A stretch of DNA of 33,503 nucleotides from Verrucomicrobiota bacterium (GTDB taxonomy: Bacteria; Verrucomicrobiota; Verrucomicrobiia; Limisphaerales; UBA9464): assembly GCA_025354845.1 (NCBI GenBank), contig JANXMD010000748.1, positions 1 through 33,503 of the forward strand, given 5' to 3'. Positions 1 through 7,550 of this stretch are shown in pieces; position 1 is the stretch's first letter, and each line of letters begins with the position of its first letter. A program made the position numbers and the translations under genes. The notes below the pieces were generated by a model that made no database searches, had not been told where the DNA came from, and saw only the letters and a list, made by a program, of their open reading frames with translations.

Positions 1-1125
1 GTTCATCCGGCGCGACTGGTAATCTTCGCAGTTGGAGCAGCTCGACACCTCAAGATACGAGCCCTGGCCGGGGGCCCAGACTTCGATGTCATAGGTCTTC
101 GCCGAGGCGAATCCCATGTCGCCGGTGCAGAGGTTGATGACTCGGTAGTGCAGACCCAGGCGGTTGAGGACGGTTTCGGCATTGAGGACCAGCTTCTCCA
201 GTTCCTCGTAGCCGGTTTCCGGGGTGACGATCTTGATTAGCTCCACCTTGTCGAACTGGTGAACGCGAATCATGCCACGGGTGCCCAATCCAGCGGCGCC
301 GGCTTCGGCGCGAAAGCAGGGCGAGTAGGCAGCGTAGCGCACGGGCAGTTGAGCGGCCGGAAGGATTTCCTCGCGATGGATGTTCCCCACCGGTGCCTCG
401 GCGGTGGGCACGAGGTACAGTTTGCCGAGCGTGGTGCCGTCGAGACCTTCCTGCACGGCGTAGGCCTGGTCCTTGAATTTCGGGAACTGGCCGACGCCGA
501 ACATGCAGTGCTCGCCCACGATGTAGGGAGGCGCGACTTCGACGTACCCGTGTTCCCTGGTGTGGAGGTCGAGGAGGAAGTTGATCAGCGCGCGCTCCAG
601 GCGGGCGCCCCATCCGGTGTAGAGAAGGAAACCAGAACCCGAAAGTTTTACACCGCGGGCAAAGTCGATGAGCTTCAGCTTCTCGGCGAGCTCGATATGA
701 GTGAGCGGCTTGAAGGCGAACGCGGGCTGGCTGCCGTGGACGCGGATTTCCGGATTGTCGGCGGCGTCCTTGCCAAGTGCGACGCTGGCATGGGGCAGGT
801 TGGGGATGCGCGCCAGGATCGTGTCCCGTGCGATCTCGGCCTCGGCTACTTTTTGATCCAGCTGCGAGATGCGGTCGCCGATGTCTCGGGTCTCGGTCTT
901 CTTAGCCTCGGCTTCGGCGAATTTCTTCTGGCCCATCAGAGCGCCGATCTCTTTGGAGACCGCATTCCGCTTGGCCTTCAATTGCTCGACTTCGGAAAGG
1001 GCAGTGCGGCGTTGCTCGTCCAGTTCGAGCACCTCGGACACGCGCGTCTCGTCGCCCCCATTCCGGGTGGCGAGGCGTTCGCGCACAAAGTCGGGTTTCT
1101 CACGCAGCAGTTTGATGTCGAGCAT
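1..1125 (-). CDS. serS: Seryl-tRNA synthetase, C-terminus cut by window edge
   Basis: Class II aminoacyl-tRNA synthetase that charges tRNA-Ser with serine in the cytoplasm. The frame read from ATG at 1125 stays open for 375 codons to the window edge. The first residues (MLDIKLLREKPDFVRERL) are the classic SerRS start, followed by the long antiparallel coiled-coil arm (about residues 30-100, rich in E, K, Q). The catalytic core follows, with motif 2 (FRAEAGAAGLGTRGMIRVHQF) and the ATP/serine-site segment EVSSCSNCEDYQSRRM at the very end. Family proteins are about 420-430 residues, so roughly the last 50 are missing, including motif 3. It lies 3' of the phosphate-transport pair on the same strand with a 68-nt gap. 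Identity is very secure; the true 3' end is not visible. Confidence 0.96.
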   Translation of the reverse strand, partial: MLDIKLLREKPDFVRERLATRNGGDETRVSEVLELDEQRRTALSEVEQLKAKRNAVSKEIGALMGQKKFAEAEAKKTETRDIGDRISQLDQKVAEAEIARDTILARIPNLPHASVALGKDAADNPEIRVHGSQPAFAFKPLTHIELAEKLKLIDFARGVKLSGSGFLLYTGWGARLERALINFLLDLHTREHGYVEVAPPYIVGEHCMFGVGQFPKFKDQAYAVQEGLDGTTLGKLYLVPTAEAPVGNIHREEILPAAQLPVRYAAYSPCFRAEAGAAGLGTRGMIRVHQFDKVELIKIVTPETGYEELEKLVLNAETVLNRLGLHYRVINLCTGDMGFASAKTYDIEVWAPGQGSYLEVSSCSNCEDYQSRRMN

Positions 1126-1193
1126 GCGGGCGAGGGTAGGGAAGACCCGCCGAGGGCGGCAAGCCGGGTGTTCCGGACACGGCCGCTGCGGCC

Positions 1194-2279
1194 TCAGAAG
1201 TTTTTCGCCACCACCATGAACCCGTATCCGAGCCCAAAGGTCACCGGCAGAGTGAGGAACCAGGCCCATAGGATCCGCTCGACCACACTGAGCTTGAGCG
1301 CGCTGAACCGCTTGGCGCAGCCGACGCCCATGATGCTGGTGGTGATGGCGTGGGTGGTGGACACCGGCATGCCGAAATTCTGAGCCACCATGAGGACCGT
1401 GGCAGCGGTGGTTTCGGCGGCGAAGCCGTGGATCGGCTGCAATCGGACCATCTTATGTCCCATGGTGCGGATGATGCGCCAACCGCCCGCGGCGGTGCCG
1501 GCGGCCATGGTGAGCGCACAAGCCACCTTGATCCAGGCGGCGATGTATTCCTTGCCTCCAGTTGTCTGGATCATCGGGTGCCGGAGGAAGCCGAGCCACT
1601 CGGGGAGATTATCCAGCGCCCCCGACTTGGCGCCTGCCACGAGCGCGAGTGCAATGATTCCCATGGTTTTCTGCGCATCATTGGAACCGTGGCTGAAGCC
1701 CATGTACGCGGCGCTGGCGAGCTGGGCCTTGCCGAACACCGCGGTCACCGTGCGCGGACGCCAGTTTTTCACCAGCAGGTACAGCAGCGTCATCACCACA
1801 AACCCGATAACGAAGCCGGCCACGGGCGAGGAGAACATCGGGATGATCACCTTGATCAGCAGACCCTTTCCCTCCCACCAGTGCGCCTTGCCGGGTTCGG
1901 ACCAGATCACGGCATGCCAGTTGCCGCCGGCGGTGGCGACGGTGGCCCCAACCAGCCCGCCAACCAGTGCGTGGGTGGAGCTGCTGGGGATGCCAAACCA
2001 CCACGTGAGCAGATTCCACGTGATTCCGGCGAGGATGGCGCAGATGAGCGTCTGGGTGGTGACGAATTCGGTGTGCACCAGTCCGGAGCTCACGCTCTTG
2101 GCCACCGCGTTGCCCCACAAGGCGCCGCCGAGGTTGGTGATGGCGGCGAGCAGAATGGCCAGGCGCGGGGTGAGCACCTTGGTGGACACGACGGTGGCGA
2201 TGGAATTCGCCGTGTCGTGGAAGCCGTTGATGTATTCAAACACCAGCGCCACCAGAATGACCGTAATCAGGAGCGTCAT
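1194..2279 (-). CDS. PiT-family inorganic phosphate transporter
   Basis: Inner-membrane low-affinity phosphate (metal-phosphate) symporter of the PiT/PHO4 family, 361 residues with about ten hydrophobic segments. The two inverted-repeat signatures are visible: near the N-terminus GFHDTANSIATVVSTKV, and in the second half SHGSNDAQKTMGIIAL. The segment PSSSTHALVGGLVGA and the late PVSTTHAITTSIMGVG are also typical. The start ATG at 2279 gives the expected short N-terminal helix. It follows a DUF47 gene by 9 nt on the same strand, the usual bacterial arrangement in which the PhoU-like DUF47 protein modulates the PiT transporter. No Pho box was recognised. It could also be annotated pitA/pitH-like; I leave the symbol empty because these names do not track substrate reliably. 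Confidence 0.94.
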   Translation of the reverse strand: MTLLITVILVALVFEYINGFHDTANSIATVVSTKVLTPRLAILLAAITNLGGALWGNAVAKSVSSGLVHTEFVTTQTLICAILAGITWNLLTWWFGIPSSSTHALVGGLVGATVATAGGNWHAVIWSEPGKAHWWEGKGLLIKVIIPMFSSPVAGFVIGFVVMTLLYLLVKNWRPRTVTAVFGKAQLASAAYMGFSHGSNDAQKTMGIIALALVAGAKSGALDNLPEWLGFLRHPMIQTTGGKEYIAAWIKVACALTMAAGTAAGGWRIIRTMGHKMVRLQPIHGFAAETTAATVLMVAQNFGMPVSTTHAITTSIMGVGCAKRFSALKLSVVERILWAWFLTLPVTFGLGYGFMVVAKNF

Positions 2280-2288
2280 GGCCGGCGC

Positions 2289-2918
2289 TCAGGAGTTCTT
2301 CAGGACGATGTGGAAGATCACGTTGCCGGCGTCGCGGCAGCGGTCGATGACCTTTTCCAACAGCTCGTAGAGGTCCTTCAACGCGATCACGCGGACCGGA
2401 TCGGTTTCGCCGTTATAAAGTCCGCGCAGCAGCTCGATCATGAGCTTGTCGGCCTCGCCCTCCAGATATTGCAGGCGGTCATTCTGTTCCTTGACCACGT
2501 CGAGCTTGGCCGCGCGCAGCTGCTTCACCAGGCCAAGAACGGTGTCGGTGGCGCTTTCCAAAAGCTGGACCTGCCGGCTGAAATCGGAGGCTCCCACCAG
2601 GTGGCGGCAGAGGAGAAGGCGTTCTCCAAATTTTTCGAGCGTCTTGGGGATCTTGTAGAGCGCATTGCTGAGCGCCTCGATGTCCTCGCGCTCCAGGGGG
2701 GTGACAAACGTTTGGGTGAGACGCGCGCTGATCTCCTCGGTGATGCGCTTGTCCTTCTTGCGGAGGAGCGCGAATTCATCGAGGGAGGTCAGGGCTTTGT
2801 CCGGCGCGCTGAGCAGTCTCACGGCCAACCGCACGCTTTCGCGGGCTTCGCCAGCCGATTTCTCGAGCAGATCGAAGAACACGTCATCCCGGCCGAGCAG
2901 GCGCTGCAGTGAAAACAT
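2289..2918 (-). CDS. DUF47 (PhoU-like) phosphate transport regulator
   Basis: A 209-residue, mostly alpha-helical cytoplasmic protein of the DUF47/PhoU-like family, which normally sits directly upstream of PiT transporters and tunes phosphate uptake. Visible features are the family-type opening FSLQRLLGRDDVFFDLLEKSA, several amphipathic helices, the acidic metal-binding-type segment EGEADKLMIELLRGLYNGETDPVRVIALKDLYELLEKVIDRC, and the end DAGNVIFHIVLKNS. DUF47 proteins typically finish with such an E-x-x-D-x-x-x-D helix followed by DxxNxI. The start ATG at 2918 fits the family length (about 205-215). It forms a two-gene operon with the transporter (9-nt gap) and is divergent from the tonB operon. 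Confidence 0.9.
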   Translation of the reverse strand: MFSLQRLLGRDDVFFDLLEKSAGEARESVRLAVRLLSAPDKALTSLDEFALLRKKDKRITEEISARLTQTFVTPLEREDIEALSNALYKIPKTLEKFGERLLLCRHLVGASDFSRQVQLLESATDTVLGLVKQLRAAKLDVVKEQNDRLQYLEGEADKLMIELLRGLYNGETDPVRVIALKDLYELLEKVIDRCRDAGNVIFHIVLKNS

Positions 2919-3158
2919 GTCCGAAGAGTGTCAGCCGTCGGGCGCCGTGGCAATGCCGGGCGTGGCCGATGAAACCGGTTCCGAGGACGAAGCCGGCGGC
3001 AAGGATTCTGCGCGGGCGCGCCCCGTCGAACTTCCCCCTTGCGGCCTCGGGACTCTCGCGTAGTTTCGCCTTGCGTCCGGCACGCGACGGAAACCCAACC
3101 GTAGCGTGTTAACCGGCGCCCCAACCACTTTTAGGCCCCTTGCCGCTGTGCTGATGCC
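2919..3158. other. Divergent intergenic region between phosphate and TonB operons
   Basis: A 240-nt spacer between two genes transcribed away from each other, so promoters for both operons must lie here. I found no convincing -35/-10 pair, operator palindrome or Shine-Dalgarno sequence. Short open frames through it read low-complexity arginine-rich peptides and are not supported as genes. Confidence 0.5.
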
Positions 3159-3884
3159 ATGAGTGCCACTGCTGCTGCGCCGGTGACGGATCACGATTAC
3201 CGCGTGCAGGACGACCTGAACCGGGAGTCGCTTCCCCAATCCCAACGCGACCCTTCCCGGAAGGTGGCGTGGGCGAACGCCATCTGCGCCGCTGTGCTCG
3301 GGGTCGGCGTTTTCTTCCACGCCGAGGCCAGGCGCTTCGAATTTCAAGCCGAAGTGGTCGATTCGCTTCCGGTTGAGATTCCCGAGTTCGTTCCGGAGGT
3401 CACGCCGCCCCTCGCCCAGGACAAGCCGGAGGAGGAACAGCCGGATCAATTGGATGAGGCCCCGGCCGTACCCACTGTGGTGGTCGCCGATTCCCCCAAG
3501 GTCAATTTCGCGGTGCAGGTCACCGGCCCGACGGTGACGGCGAAGGATTTCACCTACGTTCCGCCGCCTCCGCGAAATCCGCCCAAGCAGGTGGCCAGCG
3601 CTCCGAAGGGACCGCAGTTGTTCCGCGGCGGCGCCTCCACCGACGGAGGAACCTACCCCGATGTCCCCTATCCTCGCGATGCCTTGATGCGGCGTGAAAC
3701 CGGGGAGGTGCAGCTCTACGTCGTCGTCACCGAGGACGGCGCACCGGAAAAGGTGGAAGTCCGCATCAGCAGCGGCTCACCGGTGCTTGATCGCGGTTCC
3801 CGGCAGCACGTGCAGAAGTACTGGCGCTGGCCGGCGGGACCGCGACGCGAGTACTTGGTCCCGATCGAATTTGTCATCCGCTGA
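3159..3884 (+). CDS. TonB-family energy transducer
   Basis: A 241-residue periplasm-spanning TonB-like protein that couples the proton-motive force, gathered by ExbB/ExbD, to outer-membrane receptors. It has a cytoplasmic N-terminal tail of about 37 residues (unusually long for TonB), one membrane helix (about residues 38-55, ANAICAAVLGVGVFF), and a Pro/Glu/Val-rich periplasmic spacer (about 65-160, with PPPPRNPP). The C-terminal TonB domain runs from about 165 to the end (YPRDALMRRETGEVQLYVVV, then VRISSGSPVLDR, ending IEFVIR). The start ATG at 3159 is the first in frame. It leads a four-gene cluster tonB-exbB-exbD-exbD. No outer-membrane receptor is in the window, so the substrate is unknown. 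Gram-negative TonB proteins of this divergent type are common in Verrucomicrobiota. Confidence 0.9.
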   Translation: MSATAAAPVTDHDYRVQDDLNRESLPQSQRDPSRKVAWANAICAAVLGVGVFFHAEARRFEFQAEVVDSLPVEIPEFVPEVTPPLAQDKPEEEQPDQLDEAPAVPTVVVADSPKVNFAVQVTGPTVTAKDFTYVPPPPRNPPKQVASAPKGPQLFRGGASTDGGTYPDVPYPRDALMRRETGEVQLYVVVTEDGAPEKVEVRISSGSPVLDRGSRQHVQKYWRWPAGPRREYLVPIEFVIR

Positions 3885-3942
3885 GCCCCTGGTCGTCCCA
3901 CCTGAATCCCGAACCTCAGAACGCAAAAGCCCCTGACCCCCT

Positions 3943-4611
3943 ATGCTCCTAGCCAATGTTGCCGTTCAATACTTCAAAGATGGCGGGCCCATCATGTATC
4001 CCATTCTGGTGGTCGCCCTCGTGGCGGTCGCCGTGGTGAGCGAGCGCTTCTTCTGGTGGATTCGTGAGAGCGCCAAACGCGATTCCGACGGTTTGGAAAA
4101 GGTGCTGGCGGCAATGGAAAACGGTGATTTCAAGTCGGCCCTGCAGCATTCCCGTGGCTCCGAGGATCCCGTGGTGCGGATGATCTTTCGCGGTTTGAGT
4201 CACGTGCATGGTTCGCTTTCGGGCGCGCTGAAGGTGGCGGCAGGAGCCGAGATCAAGCGGGCCGGACGTTTCCTGATGCTGATCGATACCTGCATCACGG
4301 TGGCGCCGCTGCTCGGACTGCTGGGAACGGTGACCGGCATCATGGGCTCGTTCAAGGCGGTCGGTGGCAACGATCTGGCGGTCAGTGCGGTCTCCGGCGG
4401 CATCGGCGAAGCGCTCATCGCCACGGCGTGCGGCCTCGGCATCGCGATCTTCTGCCTGCTTCCGTTCAATTATTTCAACGAGCGTTTGGCCAAGCTGACC
4501 TTCGAGCTCGAGACGGCGGCGACAAACGTCGAGGTGATGGTCACCCGCGCCAAGCAGGAGGGCTTTGACACCATGACCTTCCGCCGCCAGACCGCTGCGG
4601 ATCAGACCTGA
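3943..4611 (+). CDS. exbB: MotA/TolQ/ExbB proton channel protein
   Basis: A 222-residue inner-membrane subunit of the ExbB-ExbD proton-driven motor. There are three hydrophobic segments: about residues 14-35 (PIMYPILVVALVAVAVVSERFFWW), 107-135 (ITVAPLLGLLGTVTGIMGSF, the signature MotA/TolQ/ExbB motif) and 150-178 (GIGEALIATACGLGIAIFCLLP). A cytoplasmic loop between the first two carries a helical region. Length and topology match the family. It lies 58 nt after tonB and 6 nt before the first exbD, so it is clearly in the same operon. TolQ is the alternative, but the partner TonB and the lack of TolA, TolB or Pal favour ExbB. Confidence 0.93.
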   Translation: MLLANVAVQYFKDGGPIMYPILVVALVAVAVVSERFFWWIRESAKRDSDGLEKVLAAMENGDFKSALQHSRGSEDPVVRMIFRGLSHVHGSLSGALKVAAGAEIKRAGRFLMLIDTCITVAPLLGLLGTVTGIMGSFKAVGGNDLAVSAVSGGIGEALIATACGLGIAIFCLLPFNYFNERLAKLTFELETAATNVEVMVTRAKQEGFDTMTFRRQTAADQT

Positions 4612-4617
4612 CTCCCG

Positions 4618-5037
4618 ATGCAGCTGCACTCCTCTCCGGTGCCGCAGCGCAAGGCACGCATCGAAATCATCCCGTTGATCGATGTGATGTTCTTCCTGCT
4701 CGCGTCGTTCATGATGGTCAGTCTCTCCCTGCAAAACATGCAGTCAAAGCGGATGACCCTGCCCGAGGCCATCACCGCGCGCCCTGATTTCAAGCCCGAC
4801 ATTTTCAACGTCGGGGTGGATCAGTCCGGTAGCGTGTCCGTGGGAAAGACCAATGTCACTTTGGACAAGCTCGACGAAATGCTGGCTGCGGCGCTGAAGC
4901 GCAACACGAACGCGCCGGTGTTCGTCACCGCCGACCGCGACACTCTCCACGGCCAGGTCAATCGCGTCCTCGATCGGATCCGCCGGGCCGGAGTCCAGCG
5001 GGTGGCGTTCACCGTCGATCCGAAGGCGGCCCGATAG
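4618..5037 (+). CDS. exbD: ExbD/TolR biopolymer transport protein (copy 1)
   Basis: A 139-residue single-pass membrane protein that partners ExbB and supplies the protonatable aspartate of the motor. The N-terminal cytoplasmic tail ends in RKARIEIIPLIDVMFFLLAS; Asp22 sits at the start of the single membrane helix (about 19-40), exactly where the essential ExbD/TolR Asp lies. The remainder is the periplasmic domain, with the conserved beta-alpha pattern ending in HGQVNRVLDRIRRAGVQRVAF. It starts 6 nt after exbB. A second paralogue follows 47 nt downstream and shares an almost identical 20-residue membrane segment, so the two arose by tandem duplication or are used as a heteromer. Confidence 0.93.
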   Translation: MQLHSSPVPQRKARIEIIPLIDVMFFLLASFMMVSLSLQNMQSKRMTLPEAITARPDFKPDIFNVGVDQSGSVSVGKTNVTLDKLDEMLAAALKRNTNAPVFVTADRDTLHGQVNRVLDRIRRAGVQRVAFTVDPKAAR

Positions 5038-5084
5038 GATCCGTTCGCTGCGCACTTTAATCTTTCACCAACTCCAAACCTATC

Positions 5085-5510
5085 ATGGCAGGCGGCGGAT
5101 CCTCACACTCAGTCGGCGGCCGAAAAAAGGCGCGCATCGAGATCATCCCGTTGATCGATGTGATGTTTTTTCTCCTCGCGTCGTTTATGATGCTCAGCCT
5201 CTCGATGCAGAAGCTGCAGGTGATCAAGATGGACCTGCCCACCGCGGTGGCTCAGAAGTCGTCGAAGAAGCCGGATGTCTTCAATATTGAGATCTCCCGG
5301 ACCGGCGATCTCACGGTCGACACGAAGCGCATGTCGCTGATCGAGATGGAAAAGGCCCTGAAGGAGCGGATGGCGGCAAACACCAACCTGCCCGTTTACA
5401 TCAAGGCGGACCAGAAGGCGACCCACGGCATGGTCCTCAACATTCTGGATGTGGTGAAGAGCGATGGCGCTCCCAAGGTGTCGTTTGCCATCGAGCCTCC
5501 GAAAGAGTAA
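5085..5510 (+). CDS. exbD: ExbD/TolR biopolymer transport protein (copy 2)
   Basis: A 141-residue paralogue of the preceding gene. A Gly/Ser-rich N-terminal tail of about 14 residues precedes KKARIEIIPLIDVMFFLLAS, with Asp25 in the motor position and one membrane helix (about 22-43). The periplasmic domain (about 50-141) differs clearly from copy 1 (LIEMEKALKERM and HGMVLNILDVVKSDGAPKV). This pattern, a frozen transmembrane part and divergent periplasmic part, suggests both copies assemble on the same ExbB pentamer but contact TonB differently; that is inference. It ends the ExbB/D set. The secreted beta-propeller gene follows after about 40 nt. Confidence 0.93.
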   Translation: MAGGGSSHSVGGRKKARIEIIPLIDVMFFLLASFMMLSLSMQKLQVIKMDLPTAVAQKSSKKPDVFNIEISRTGDLTVDTKRMSLIEMEKALKERMAANTNLPVYIKADQKATHGMVLNILDVVKSDGAPKVSFAIEPPKE

Positions 5511-5551
5511 GCCTGCGGCATCGGGCCGTGCGTGACGGCTCCGTTTCCGTC

Positions 5552-6814
5552 ATGGCCCCCTCCCTCCATCGCTCCGTTCACCGGATTTCGGTAGTCGTCG
5601 TTTGGGCGTCGCTCGTGACGTCTCTTGTTTCAGCAGTCGGCGCTGACTGGCCGCAGTTTCTCGGACCGCAGCGCAACGGGACAGCACCGGCGTCGCCGGC
5701 GCTCGCGGATAAGTTTCCCAACGGCAGCCCAACAAAGCTCTGGAGCGTGGACGTCGGTCAGGGCTTTGCCGGACCCGTGGTCGCCGCGGACAAGGTGGTG
5801 ATGTTCCATCGGGTGGGCGACGCTGAGGTGGTCGAGGCCTTTGCATTTTCCGATGGCAAGCGCCTATGGCATCAGGAATCACCCACCGCGTATTCCGATG
5901 ATTTCGGATTCGACGAGGGACCGCGCGCCTGCCCGAGCGTCTCCGAAGGGCGAATCTACACTCACGGCGCCGACGGAAAACTCGAATGCCGCCGGTTAAC
6001 GGACGGAGAACGGATCTGGTCGGTGGACACGCGGGCTCGCTTCGGCGCGGACAAGGGATTCTTTGGCCGTGCTTGCGCGCCGCTCATCGTGGGCAAGCGC
6101 CTCTTTCTCAATCTTGGTGGCCGCGGCGGCGCCGGCGTGGCTGCATTTTCGACCGATAACGGTGACTTGCTGTGGAAGGCGACCGAGGACGAATCCGGGT
6201 ACGCCTCGCCGATGCCTGGTCCCGCGGAGATCGCGCCGGGCAGCGTGCTCTTCTTCACCCGATCGGGGTTGCACGCCGTCGCGATGGAGTCGGGCAAAGT
6301 GATCGCATCGCATCCTTGGCGGGCGCGGATGCACGCCTCGGTTAATGCCGCCACCCCGGTCGTGTCGGGGAATGAGGTGCTGCTGACCGCCAGCTATGGT
6401 GCCGGGGCCACGCTGTTGCGCTGGCAGTCGAACGCCTGGCAGACGGTGTGGTCCGGGGATGACAGCCTCTCGTCCCACTACGCGACTCCTGTAAAACACG
6501 ACGGCCTCCTTTTCGGATTTCACGGACGACAGGAAACCGGCGGGTCGCTGCGCTGCATCGATTGGGCCACCGGAAAACTCCGCTGGGATTCTGGAACGCT
6601 CGGGTCGGGAACCGTGGCCGTTGCCGGGGATCGGTTGGTGGTGCTGTTGGAATCCGGCGAATTGATTCTGGCGCCCGCTTCCGGGGATCGCTTTCAACCC
6701 GCGGTTCGGTGCCAGATTTTGGGCACCGGGCTTCGGTCGCCCTTTGCGCTTGCCGACGGACGCCTCATAGCACGCGACAAAAAGAAGCTAGCGGTGTTCG
6801 ACCTGCGCCCGTGA
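5552..6814 (+). CDS. Secreted PQQ-like (BamB-type) beta-propeller protein
   Basis: About 420 residues from ATG 5552; a GTG at 5528 would add eight residues. The ATG is preferred because it gives a clean signal peptide: basic SLHRSVHR, hydrophobic ISVVVVWASLVTSLV, cleavage near SAVGA. The mature protein begins DWPQFLGPQRNG, the standard opening of PQQ-binding-like WD40-type propeller proteins in Planctomycetes and Verrucomicrobia. Repeated blades follow with the motif G-x-x-L-W (for example DGKRLWHQ, DGERIWSV, NGDLLWKA, TGKLRWDS). It is probably periplasmic. The true ligand or partner is unknown; these proteins often lack PQQ and act as scaffolds. It follows the ExbD genes by about 40 nt and may be co-transcribed with the TonB operon. 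Confidence 0.87.
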   Translation: MAPSLHRSVHRISVVVVWASLVTSLVSAVGADWPQFLGPQRNGTAPASPALADKFPNGSPTKLWSVDVGQGFAGPVVAADKVVMFHRVGDAEVVEAFAFSDGKRLWHQESPTAYSDDFGFDEGPRACPSVSEGRIYTHGADGKLECRRLTDGERIWSVDTRARFGADKGFFGRACAPLIVGKRLFLNLGGRGGAGVAAFSTDNGDLLWKATEDESGYASPMPGPAEIAPGSVLFFTRSGLHAVAMESGKVIASHPWRARMHASVNAATPVVSGNEVLLTASYGAGATLLRWQSNAWQTVWSGDDSLSSHYATPVKHDGLLFGFHGRQETGGSLRCIDWATGKLRWDSGTLGSGTVAVAGDRLVVLLESGELILAPASGDRFQPAVRCQILGTGLRSPFALADGRLIARDKKKLAVFDLRP

Positions 6815-6850
6815 GGTGACGAGTGAAGCGGAGGGCGTCGTTGGAGCGGA

Positions 6851-7483
6851 TCAGTCTTGGATGAAGTAGCTGAGATTCTCCAATTCGATGGCTAGGTTCA
6901 CGTTGTTCACCATCACGTTCTCGGGAACCGAAAGCATGGCGGGGGAGAAATTCAGAATGCCGGCGATGCCCTGGCCGACAAGCTGATTGGCCACCTCCTG
7001 TGCCGCCGCCGCGGGCACGGTCAGGATCGCCATCCGAACCCCGCGCTCTTGAATCACGGTGGCGAGTCGATCCATCGGATGGAGTGGCGTGCTGATTGGC
7101 TTTTCCCGGTGCCGCCGCGGTTCCTGGTCAAACGCGGCGACGATTTCGAACCCCTCCTGCTCAAATCCCCGGTAGCTCAGGAGGGCCGTACCGAGATTGC
7201 CTACACCCACCAGCACCACCGGTTGCAGCCGGTTGGTGCCGAGGAGATCGGTGATCATGGTGGCCAGCTGATCCACATCGTAGCCGAGGCCGCGGGTGCC
7301 GAACTGGCCGAAGTAGGTGAGATCCTTGCGGAGCTGGGTGGGTTTGACCCCGGCCGCACGGGCGAGCGCCTCGCTGCTGACCGTCTGGAGCTGGTTCTGA
7401 CGCAGTCGCTGCAGGCAGCGAAGATAGACCGACAGCCGGTAGATAGTTTTCCGGGGGATTTCAGGACGGCCCAATTTCTTCAC
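6851..7483 (-). CDS. rex: Redox-sensing transcriptional repressor Rex
   Basis: Dimeric repressor that senses the NADH/NAD+ ratio and controls fermentation and respiratory genes. The N-terminal winged helix is visible as IPRKTIYRLSVYLRCLQRL, then SSEALARAAGVKPTQLRKDL and the wing TYFGQFGTRGLGYDV. The Rossmann domain carries VLVGVGNLGTALLSYRGF and ends in the swapped helix NVNLAIELENLSYFIQ. I place the start at GTG 7483, giving 210 residues, the usual family size. In-frame GTG 7507 and TTG 7519 would add 8 or 12 residues, and none has a Shine-Dalgarno sequence. It lies directly 3' of the DUF1549/DUF1553 cytochrome gene on the same strand, so it may be read through from it. No TTGTGA-type Rex operator was recognised nearby. 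Confidence 0.94.
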   Translation of the reverse strand: MKKLGRPEIPRKTIYRLSVYLRCLQRLRQNQLQTVSSEALARAAGVKPTQLRKDLTYFGQFGTRGLGYDVDQLATMITDLLGTNRLQPVVLVGVGNLGTALLSYRGFEQEGFEIVAAFDQEPRRHREKPISTPLHPMDRLATVIQERGVRMAILTVPAAAAQEVANQLVGQGIAGILNFSPAMLSVPENVMVNNVNLAIELENLSYFIQD

Positions 7484-7550
7484 GTGCGCCAACGTTAGGG
7501 AATGCACGTGGCCGGGCAAGCGGCGCGATGCGAAATCCGGTGAGCGGAGG

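Noticed and set aside
1147..1193. GC hairpins between PiT and serS as a terminator
   Set aside because: CCGCC/GGCGG and GGCCG/CGGCC stems exist but there is no T-run on the minus strand, and such stems are expected by chance at this GC content.
1350..2912. 520-codon plus-strand frame across the phosphate genes
   Set aside because: It is antisense to PiT and DUF47, has low-complexity His/Gly/Asp-rich composition and no family resemblance; a high-GC shadow.
7049..7498. 149-codon plus-strand frame inside rex
   Set aside because: It is antisense to a clearly conserved Rex; no family resemblance.
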